A DNA stretch of 41,355 nt from Allobosea sp. Root483D1 (GTDB taxonomy: Bacteria > Pseudomonadota > Alphaproteobacteria > Rhizobiales > Beijerinckiaceae): NCBI RefSeq assembly GCF_001429505.1, contig NZ_LMJW01000021.1, positions 60,348 through 101,702 of the forward strand, read 5' to 3'. This document shows, piece after piece, positions 1 through 6,263 of the stretch. Below the pieces are notes generated by a model. That model did no database searches, was not told where the DNA came from, and worked only from the letters and a program-made list of their open reading frames with translations. A program made the translations under genes and the position numbers. Within the stretch, counting starts at the first letter, position 1. Each line of letters opens with the position of its first letter.

Positions 1-55
1 CCATTCCAGCAGAAGTGCGCAGCGGTTCTGCGTCCGCAATCGCGTAGAAACCAAG
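1..55. repeat. Degenerate copy of a dispersed rhizobial palindromic element
   Basis: The window opens with non-coding sequence of the form AAGTGCGCAGCGGTTCTGCG followed by a short AT-richer tail. This resembles, from memory, the very common intergenic element of Hyphomicrobiales with the pattern AAGTG..A.CGGTTTTGCGTCCG. A second related copy lies at 4243-4289. No gene is visible before lolA, and nothing else was identified in positions 56-206. The family assignment is recall-based and moderate to low in certainty. Confidence 0.4.
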
Positions 56-206
56 GGGCCGGTGCGGCCGAATGGCGCGAAACCGGTCCTGAAAATGCCA
101 TCAGCCCGGTGCAACCTCACGGCCGATTGATGCGTTGAACCCTTGCCGGCCAGCCTTGGCGGCACGATATTCCGCCAGAAGACCGCCAACCGGACACTGG
201 AGCTCC

Positions 207-1043
207 ATGACCACTCTCTCGCCCATGCCAGCCCTCGCAGCCGCCGCCCTGGCGCTCGCGCTGGCGTCGGGCCCGGTCCTGGCCCAGCCGCTCGACATCA
301 AGCCAAGCGGCCAGCCGGCTGTCGCTGCCCGCCCGGCACAGCGAGCGATCCCGTTGCCACCGATCCGCCCGCCGGGCCTCGGCATGCCGCGCACCGACGC
401 GGTCCATGCCGAAGCGGCTGCGCCGGCCCCTGCTCCCGTGCCTGTGGTCACCGCGAACAACGAGCCGCGCGCAACGCCCGCTGCGAAGCCGGCCCGGCCG
501 AGCGCCCCTCTGTCGAAGGCGGAGGCCGTCGAGCGGCTGAACGCCTATTTCAACGGTTTCTCGACGTTGCAGGGCGACTTCATTCAGTTCGCCGCTGACG
601 GCCGCCGCTTCGAAGGCAAGCTCTATATCCAGCGCCCGGGCAAGATGCGCTTCGAGTACCGGCCGCCGGTGACGATGGAGGTCATCGCGGACGGGACGTC
701 GGTCGCGATCCGCGATCGCAAGCTCGCGACCCAGGATCTCTATTCGATCGGCCAGACGCCGCTGAAGTTCCTGCTCAAGGAGCAGATGAACCTTGAGAAG
801 GACACCATCGTCACCGGCGTCAGCACCAAGGGGGACATCCTGTCGCTCAAGCTCGAGGATCGCTCGACCCTGGGCGGCACCTCGAAGATCACGCTGAACT
901 TCGACCTCGCCGCCAACGCGCTCCGGCAATGGGTGGTGATCGACCCGCAGGGCTATGAGACCTCGGTCTCCGTCTACAATCTCGACACCCAGCGCCGGCC
1001 CGACCAGAAGAACTTCGTGATTAATTACGAGCGCGTGCTCTGA
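207..1043 (+). CDS. lolA: LolA-like outer-membrane lipoprotein carrier protein
   Basis: Periplasmic chaperone that carries lipoproteins from the LolCDE complex at the inner membrane towards the outer membrane. ATG 207 is chosen over the in-frame TTG at 135 because it places a clean Sec signal peptide at residues 1-26 (hydrophobic Ala/Leu core, cleavage after VLA) and has GGAG just upstream. The 278-aa product has a Pro/Ala-rich linker (about 27-105) before the LolA fold, which begins near residue 110 (LNAYFNGFSTLQGDFIQ, then RPGKMRFEYRPP and TPLKFLL). The linker makes it longer than enterobacterial LolA, which is common in this group. xth lies nearby, as often seen in alphaproteobacteria. It converges with the DUF1062 gene. 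Confidence 0.88.
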   Translation: MTTLSPMPALAAAALALALASGPVLAQPLDIKPSGQPAVAARPAQRAIPLPPIRPPGLGMPRTDAVHAEAAAPAPAPVPVVTANNEPRATPAAKPARPSAPLSKAEAVERLNAYFNGFSTLQGDFIQFAADGRRFEGKLYIQRPGKMRFEYRPPVTMEVIADGTSVAIRDRKLATQDLYSIGQTPLKFLLKEQMNLEKDTIVTGVSTKGDILSLKLEDRSTLGGTSKITLNFDLAANALRQWVVIDPQGYETSVSVYNLDTQRRPDQKNFVINYERVL

Positions 1044-1108
1044 GCTGAGAGCGTCGCGTTTCATGTCGGAGTGACGGAGGTGCGAGTACGCGCCCCCCGT
1101 GCTCCTGT

Positions 1109-1744
1109 TCAAGGCGCGGTCCCCGTCGCCTGAAACCTCCACGACAAGGCGCAATCAGCCTCGGCCGTCAGGTCGAGCATGACGATCATGCCGGTTTTGG
1201 CGCGCTTCCGCAGGACGTCGGTGCGGTCCGGCTCGATCCGAAGCACGCCCCGGTCCTGCAGCGCCAGGAGCCGCGTGCGCGAAACCGCCAGCTCGGACGC
1301 CAGGAGACGATCGAGACGCGTGCTGGTTGGCAACGGGACCACCAGTTCGATCGCGATCCTGGTCCAGGCATTAGGGTCGCGCACGACCTCCTTTGCGATC
1401 TCGACCTCGGGAAACTCGTGGATGCGCGGCGACTGGCGCTTCAAGGCTTCGAGATTGAAGGCTTCTCGTCGAATCCATTTCGGGTCGTTGGACTGAAGCG
1501 CTTCGAGAATTGCAGGATCGATCTTACGAACAGCTTGCCGTTCGAACAGAGGCCGGTTCCAGGTCCTGTCGCAATCCCCGCATTTGTAGATGAGCCAGGC
1601 GTCGAGCCTGCGGCCATTGGCGTTGAGCCTGATCTTCCCGCTGGGTCGAAAAGCTCGTAGTCCCGCGCATCCGCTACAAGCAATCCACGGCTGAGGGGCT
1701 GTTTTGGCAGTGATGGTCCATCTGACCTGGAGTGCATCGCACAT
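1109..1744 (-). CDS. DUF1062 domain-containing protein
   Basis: Function unknown. The 211-aa product from ATG 1744 matches my recollection of the DUF1062 family. The frame is open further upstream to 2161, but that part has no protein-like character and family members start close to an xxxRWTI motif, here at residues 8-11. Two CxxC pairs (C23/C26 and C55/C58) look like a four-cysteine zinc ribbon. The C-terminal part (LDRLLASELAVSRTRLLALQ, then GVLRI) resembles the helix-turn of an S4 RNA-binding domain, which is my inference. A GAGGA lies about 13 nt before the ATG, longer than ideal. It converges with lolA and shares no operon. Confidence 0.75.
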   Translation of the reverse strand: MCDALQVRWTITAKTAPQPWIACSGCAGLRAFRPSGKIRLNANGRRLDAWLIYKCGDCDRTWNRPLFERQAVRKIDPAILEALQSNDPKWIRREAFNLEALKRQSPRIHEFPEVEIAKEVVRDPNAWTRIAIELVVPLPTSTRLDRLLASELAVSRTRLLALQDRGVLRIEPDRTDVLRKRAKTGMIVMLDLTAEADCALSWRFQATGTAP

Positions 1745-2226
1745 GATGTCTTGGTCTTCCTCACGGAAGTTCACCAAGATGGCGTGCGAGAAAGCCCGGC
1801 CGGGCGCGGTATGGCGATGCTTTAGCGGGTCGCAGAGCAGAGACAGCGAGAGCTGTACTGGCACATCAAAACAATGCCAAACCGGTCTCGCCACCACCCG
1901 ACGAACGCATTTTTTGGCCGACAGCGTGTCGCCATCAGCCTGCACGGGTGAAACTGGATCGAGACCGGATTTACTTAGGCAAAGTCTACCTCGGTGGACC
2001 AACGCTCTGCGAAAGCAGGGATAGCAGATGATCCGCCCCAGAGGGAGCTTCGCGCGGAGGGCGAGGAGAAGAGCGTCGGCATGAGGTATTTGTGCAACGT
2101 CATGCGGCTGGTGAGGCGGTTCACCTCGCCCGGCGTTCCGCGCGCAGGGAAGGCACTGCACGAAGCCTTGCTTTTCTTGGCCTGGCCACCCAGTTTCCGG
2201 CTTCCCTTTCCGCCGGAATCCCCTGC
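1745..2226. other. 482-bp stretch with no convincing gene
   Basis: This lies between the divergent DUF1062 gene and xth and should hold both promoters. Open frames cross it on both strands (the N-terminal extensions of both neighbours), but their translations are rich in Arg, Cys and Pro and resemble no protein I know. No tRNA cloverleaf, terminator hairpin or insertion-sequence end was found. It may contain a decayed gene. Confidence 0.4.
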
Positions 2227-3042
2227 GTGCAGCTCTCCGTCACCACCTGGAACATCAATTCGGTGCGCCTGCGCATCGGCATGGTCACCGAGTTCCTCAA
2301 GACCCACCAGCCCGACGTCCTCTGCCTGCAGGAGACCAAGACGCCGGACGAGCAGTTCCCGGCCAAGGCCTTCAGCGAGGCCGGCTATGTCCACCAGGCC
2401 TTCATCGGCAACAAGGGCTATAACGGCGTCGCTATCGTCTCAAAGCTGCCTTTCTCGGAAAAGGAGGCGATGGCGATGTGCGAGCGCAACGACGCCCGCC
2501 ACATGACCGTCGTGCTCGACCAGGGCGCCGGGGCAGCGGCCGGCATTGCCATCCATAATTTCTACATCCCGGCCGGCGGCGACATCGCCGATCCCGAGGC
2601 CAATCCAAAATTCGCCCACAAGCTGCAATTCCTCGACGCCATCGGCGCATGGGGCATTGCCCGCAACCCGGCGGGCCGGCCCAGCATTCTGGTCGGCGAT
2701 CTCAACATTGCGCCTTATGAGCACGATGTCTGGAGCCACAAGCAGCTGCTCGACGTCGTCAGCCACACCCCGATCGAGACCTCGACGCTGGAGAGGCTGC
2801 GCAGCGAGCTCGGCTGGACCGATGCCGCCAGGACGCTCAGGCCCGAGCCGGAAAAACTCTACAGCTGGTGGAGCTATCGCGCGGCCGACTGGCAGGCCTC
2901 GAATCGTGGCCGCCGGCTCGACCATATTTGGCTCTCGGACGGGCTGAAGCCGACGCTGCGCGACCTCTCGTTCCTGAGCGAGGCCCGTGGCTGGACGCGC
3001 CCTTCCGATCACGTTCCGGTGACGGTCCAGCTGGATCTCTGA
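2227..3042 (+). CDS. xth: Exodeoxyribonuclease III (AP endonuclease family)
   Basis: Mg-dependent exonuclease III/AP endonuclease of base-excision repair, cutting 5' of abasic sites. The 271-aa product has the family signatures in order: TTWNINSVRLR at the N-terminus, LCLQETKT with the metal-binding Glu, GYNGVAI, the VGDLNIAP catalytic Asp/Asn, RLDHIWLSD and the terminal SDHVPV Asp-His pair. GTG 2227 is preferred over the upstream in-frame ATG at 2092 because the family starts immediately before the beta-strand ending in TTWNINS. The 45-residue extension is Arg/Ala-rich and unlike the family. The ribosome-binding site is weak. It ends 6 bp from the convergent cyclic-nucleotide-binding gene. 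Confidence 0.93.
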   Translation: MQLSVTTWNINSVRLRIGMVTEFLKTHQPDVLCLQETKTPDEQFPAKAFSEAGYVHQAFIGNKGYNGVAIVSKLPFSEKEAMAMCERNDARHMTVVLDQGAGAAAGIAIHNFYIPAGGDIADPEANPKFAHKLQFLDAIGAWGIARNPAGRPSILVGDLNIAPYEHDVWSHKQLLDVVSHTPIETSTLERLRSELGWTDAARTLRPEPEKLYSWWSYRAADWQASNRGRRLDHIWLSDGLKPTLRDLSFLSEARGWTRPSDHVPVTVQLDL

Positions 3043-3048
3043 CCACCG

Positions 3049-3513
3049 TCAGCGCAGGTCGATCGCCCTGAGCGCAGCCCCGACCGAGGCGAGCTCGCTG
3101 TTGAAATCATGCAGGCGCTCAGCGACCGCGGCGGCGATCGCCTGAGCCGAATCGGGCGACTCGCCGAGGACGCGGCGCATCACGCTGCGCGCCAGGCGCA
3201 TGACCTGGGTCGGCTCGCGCGCGATCGCCGTCACCGGCCGCTCCAGCGCCGTGAACAGCGCGAGTTCGCCGAGCAGGGCGCCGGGCCCGACGACCTCGTC
3301 CGCCGGCTTGCCGTCATCGTCCCGCTTGAGGGCGACAGCGCCGGAGATGACGAGAAAGGCCCCGTCCGAGCCCTCGCCGCGCCGGAACAGCACATCCCCG
3401 GCACGCAGGGTCCGGGTCTCGGCGGCGAAGGCGACGAGGCGCAGCGCATCGCGATCCATCAGGCCCAGCAGCGGCTGACGGGCCAGCAGCGCGATGTCGT
3501 CGTTGAGCGACAT
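3049..3513 (-). CDS. Cyclic-nucleotide-binding (CRP-like sensor) domain protein without HTH
   Basis: The 154-aa protein is a single cNMP-binding beta-barrel: LRAGDVLFRRGEGSDGAFLVISG, then GPGALLGELALF, the phosphate-binding cassette region, then RPVTAIA and the C-terminal helices. No DNA-binding helix-turn-helix follows, unlike CRP/FNR regulators, so it probably acts as a ligand-sensing partner. The cassette carries GELALFTALERPVTA, close to the canonical GE(L/I)(A/G)L...R(T/S)A, so nucleotide binding is plausible but the ligand is unknown. It starts 5 nt after the stop of the response-regulator gene and is almost certainly co-transcribed and functionally coupled with it. Confidence 0.82.
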   Translation of the reverse strand: MSLNDDIALLARQPLLGLMDRDALRLVAFAAETRTLRAGDVLFRRGEGSDGAFLVISGAVALKRDDDGKPADEVVGPGALLGELALFTALERPVTAIAREPTQVMRLARSVMRRVLGESPDSAQAIAAAVAERLHDFNSELASVGAALRAIDLR

Positions 3514-3518
3514 TCAGG

Positions 3519-4205
3519 CTACGGATTCAGCCGGTAGCCGCCGGCATCGGTCACGAGCAGCCGCGCATTGGCGGGATCCGGCTCGATCTTCTGACGCAGG
3601 CGGTAGATATGGGTCTCAAGCGTGTGCGTCGTGACCTGCGAATTATAGCCCCAGACCTCCTGCAGCAGCGTCTCGCGGGCGATCGGCTTGCGGCCGGCGC
3701 GGTAGAGGAAGCGCAGGATCGCCGTCTCCTTCTCGGTGAGCTTGGTCTTCGAGCCCTTGGCGCTGACCAGCAGCTTGGACCCCGGGTGAAATGTGTAAGG
3801 TCCAACTTGAAAGATCGCGTCCTCGCTCGCCTCGTATTGCCGCAGGTGCGCGCGGATGCGCGCCAGCAGCACGGCGAACTTGAACGGCTTCACCACATAG
3901 TCGTTGGCGCCGGCTTCGAGCCCGAGCACGGTGTCGGCGTCCGAGCCCTGCCCGGTCAGCATGATCACCGGCCCCTTGAAGCCGTTCTTGCGCATCAGCT
4001 TGACCGCCTCGCGGCCGTCCATGTCGGGCAAGCCGACATCCATCACCACGAGGTCGATGCGCTCGGCCTGCACGGCTTTCAGGCTCGCCGTCGCGTTCGG
4101 CGACGACGACACCTTGAATTCGTCATAGAGCGCGAGCTGCTCGGCGAGCGCATCGCGCAAGGTCTGGTCGTCATCGACCAGCAGGATATGGTGGGTAGCA
4201 GACAT
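3519..4205 (-). CDS. OmpR/PhoB-family response regulator
   Basis: Two-component transcription factor, 228 aa. The receiver domain (residues 1-~120) has the acidic pair D11/D12, phosphoacceptor D56 in VVMDVGLPDMDG, T84 and K106 in VVKPFKF, so it should be phosphorylatable. The C-terminal winged-helix domain (about 135-228) shows TEKETAILRFLYRAGRKP, then VWGYNSQVTTHTLETHIYRL and the final GGYRLNP. No histidine kinase lies next to it, so the partner is encoded elsewhere. It is followed after 5 nt by the cyclic-nucleotide-binding protein. I cannot assign a symbol. Confidence 0.9.
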   Translation of the reverse strand: MSATHHILLVDDDQTLRDALAEQLALYDEFKVSSSPNATASLKAVQAERIDLVVMDVGLPDMDGREAVKLMRKNGFKGPVIMLTGQGSDADTVLGLEAGANDYVVKPFKFAVLLARIRAHLRQYEASEDAIFQVGPYTFHPGSKLLVSAKGSKTKLTEKETAILRFLYRAGRKPIARETLLQEVWGYNSQVTTHTLETHIYRLRQKIEPDPANARLLVTDAGGYRLNP

Positions 4206-4242
4206 GAAGGCGATTCAGCCCGTTTGCGTTGGCGCAATAGTA

Positions 4243-4289
4243 GAGCATGTTCGGCGGAAGTGGGAGCCACCTTTGCGAGGAGACCATGC
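4243..4289. repeat. Degenerate dispersed rhizobial palindromic element
   Basis: The segment starts GAGCATGTTCGGCGGAAGTG and ends GAGACCATGC, so outer GCATG/CATGC arms flank an AAGTGGGAGCCACC core. This is the layout of the abundant intergenic palindrome of Hyphomicrobiales (GAGCATGATC..AAGTG..AACCGGTTTT..GATCATGC, recalled from memory). It lies between the response-regulator start and the L,D-transpeptidase gene. It is related to the element at 1-55. Confidence 0.45.
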
Positions 4290-4357
4290 CCAACATATTG
4301 AGTTGAGCGCAGATTCTGACTGTCCGGTCGAAGCCGGTCAAACGGAAAGCGCGCTGG

Positions 4358-4954
4358 ATGGCGCGAAACGGGCGGCAGATCACGCAAGATGGATGTCCTG
4401 TGAAAAAACGTGATGATGGCGCCGCGGCCAGCCGGCGGCTGACCCGGCTTGTCGTGGTGCGCTCGGTGCGCGATCGCCGCCAGGGCTTCCTGATCGCCGG
4501 CTCCGCGGTCTTCCCCTGCGCGCTCGGCCGCTCCGGCGTCGTCGTCGCCAAGCGTGAGGGCGATGGCGGCACGCCGCGAGCCAGGCTGCCGCTGCGCCGG
4601 GTCTTCTACCGCGCCGACAGGCTGCCCCGGCCCTCCAGCCTGCTGCCGGTCCGTGCCATCACGCCGCGCGACGCCTGGTGCGACGACCAGAACGACCGGC
4701 GCTACAACCGCCTGATCGACCGTCCACCGGGCGAGGCCGAGGAGCGACTCGCCCGCGCCGACAACCTCTACGACGTCATCGTCGAGCTCGGCTGGAACGA
4801 CGCGCCGGTCCAGCGCGGTCACGGCAGCGCCATCTTCTGGCATCTCGCCCGGCCAGGCTTCACCCCGACGGCGGGCTGCGTCGCCGTGACCGGCGACATC
4901 TTCGGCAAGGTCCTGCCGCGCCTGGCGCAGCGCTGCGCCATCATCGTGCGCTAA
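4358..4954 (+). CDS. L,D-transpeptidase (YkuD) family protein
   Basis: Predicted peptidoglycan-modifying L,D-transpeptidase of the short single-domain type. The product (198 aa) reads FPCALGRSGVVVAKREGDGGTP at the start of the fold. It carries the catalytic block HGSAIFWHLARPGF, then TAGCVAVT, with the His and nucleophilic Cys of the HxxxxxxH...S/TxGC motif. No signal peptide or membrane segment is seen, as in many rhizobial members. The start is uncertain: ATG 4358 has GGAAAG 10 nt upstream, while an in-frame GTG at 4400 gives 184 aa. It stands alone between a minus-strand regulator and the VOC gene. Confidence 0.8.
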   Translation: MARNGRQITQDGCPVKKRDDGAAASRRLTRLVVVRSVRDRRQGFLIAGSAVFPCALGRSGVVVAKREGDGGTPRARLPLRRVFYRADRLPRPSSLLPVRAITPRDAWCDDQNDRRYNRLIDRPPGEAEERLARADNLYDVIVELGWNDAPVQRGHGSAIFWHLARPGFTPTAGCVAVTGDIFGKVLPRLAQRCAIIVR

Positions 4955-5084
4955 CCGCTTGCAACGCGGCGCAAGCCGGCGATAGTGGCGTCGAGCACCG
5001 TCTCGCCGATGATTTCAGGAGCGCTGGACTTACGCGGGCACCGCCCCGTTCAGGTAAGGCCGGCTCCCAGCAAGAGACTGTGCA

Positions 5085-5462
5085 ATGACTGATTCACCCT
5101 CGACGGAGATCGGCTTCGGCCGCGTCGCCGCGATGTTCCCCGTTAAGGACATGGAACGCGCCTGCGCCTTCTATGTGGGCGTGCTCGGCTTCACCAAGAC
5201 CTTCGAGAACGGCCAGCCGGTCGGCTTCATGATCCTCAAGCAGGGCAAGGCCGAAATCCATCTGACCTTGCAGAAGGATCACGAGGCCGCGCCCTTCAAC
5301 ATCGCCCATATGATGGTCGATGATGTCGACGCCTTCCACGAGCTCTGCCGTGGCCACGGGCTGCGCATCGTCAAGGGCCTGCGCGACCAGGATTACGGCC
5401 TGCGCGCCTTCGTCTTCGAGGATCCCGACGGCAACCGCATCGACGTCGGCCAGCCGATCTAG
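5085..5462 (+). CDS. VOC-superfamily (glyoxalase/bleomycin-resistance-like) protein
   Basis: Single VOC domain protein of 125 aa. The two beta-alpha-beta-beta-beta modules are visible: VAAMFPVKDMERACAFYVGV, then LGFTKTFENG at residues 11-45, and IAHMMVDDVDAFHELCRGHG, then YGLRAFVFEDPDGNRIDVGQ at 70-123. The terminal EDPDGNRIDV is the usual metal-ligand-bearing strand of the fold. The substrate cannot be told: members include glyoxalases, dioxygenases and antibiotic-binding proteins, and the length resembles bleomycin-binding-type proteins. It converges with the YggS gene. Confidence 0.85.
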   Translation: MTDSPSTEIGFGRVAAMFPVKDMERACAFYVGVLGFTKTFENGQPVGFMILKQGKAEIHLTLQKDHEAAPFNIAHMMVDDVDAFHELCRGHGLRIVKGLRDQDYGLRAFVFEDPDGNRIDVGQPI

Positions 5463-5483
5463 GCGATAGACGTAACGGAGAGA

Positions 5484-6149
5484 TCAGCCGCGCGCGCCGA
5501 AGATCGCGCTGCCGACCCTGACATGGGTGGCGCCGAGCTGGATCGCCGCCTCGTAGTCGGCGCTCATGCCCATCGACAGGATCGCCAGGCCGTTGCGCTT
5601 GGCGATCTTGGCGAGCAGGGCGAAATGCGGCGAGGGCTGGTCTTCGGCCGGCGGAATGCACATCAACCCGGCGATCGTCAGACCGTAACGGGTCTGGCAG
5701 AGCTCGAGGAAGGCGTCGGCCTCGGCCGGCAGGACGCCGCCCTTCTGGGGCTCGGTACCCGTATTCACCTGCACGATCAGCTCCGGCGCCTTGCCGGCGC
5801 GCTCGATCTCGCGCGCCAGCTCCTTGGCGAGGCTTTCGCGGTCGAGCGAATGGATCACGTCGAACAGCGCCACCGCATCGCGTGCCTTGTTCGACTGCAG
5901 CGGACCGATCATGTGCAGCCGAGCGCTCGGGAAGCGCTCCTGCAGTGCCGGCCACTTCTCCTTGGCCTCCTGGACATAGTTCTCGCCGAAATCGACCTGG
6001 CCGGCGCTCAAGACCGGCACGATCATCTCCACCGGCTTGGTCTTGGAGACCGCCACCAGCGTCACGGTGTCCGGCTTGCGGCCGAAATCACGCGCGGCAC
6101 GGGCGATCGCGTCCCGCGTTTCCTGAAGTCTCGCCACGACATCCGACAT
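5484..6149 (-). CDS. YggS/PLPBP-family pyridoxal-phosphate homeostasis protein
   Basis: PLP-binding TIM-barrel protein implicated in vitamin B6 and amino-acid homeostasis, with no established catalytic reaction. ATG 6149 is preferred over 6182 because GAGGACGG lies at good spacing and the family starts just before the VVARLQETRDAI helix. Of the 221 residues, K36 in LVAVSKTKP is the PLP-Schiff-base lysine. HMIGPLQSNK, LIVQVNTGTEPQKGG, LTIAGLMCIPP, LSMGMSADYEAAI and VRVGSAIFGAR are the family blocks. It is divergently transcribed from leuS. Confidence 0.92.
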   Translation of the reverse strand: MSDVVARLQETRDAIARAARDFGRKPDTVTLVAVSKTKPVEMIVPVLSAGQVDFGENYVQEAKEKWPALQERFPSARLHMIGPLQSNKARDAVALFDVIHSLDRESLAKELAREIERAGKAPELIVQVNTGTEPQKGGVLPAEADAFLELCQTRYGLTIAGLMCIPPAEDQPSPHFALLAKIAKRNGLAILSMGMSADYEAAIQLGATHVRVGSAIFGARG

Positions 6150-6263
6150 TTCGACCGTCCTCGCCTGGTGCGCGCCCGCCAAGCCGTTCCGAACATTGAC
6201 CCGGCGGCTACGATGGTGTCCTAGTCCGGCCCAGTCCGCTCACGCAAGAACCACACGATCAGC

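Noticed and set aside
135..206. Upstream TTG start for lolA
   Set aside because: It would bury the signal peptide 24 residues in; ATG 207 gives a proper N-terminal signal.
1043..1108. Possible terminator between lolA and the DUF1062 gene
   Set aside because: No stable stem with a T-run was found in either direction.
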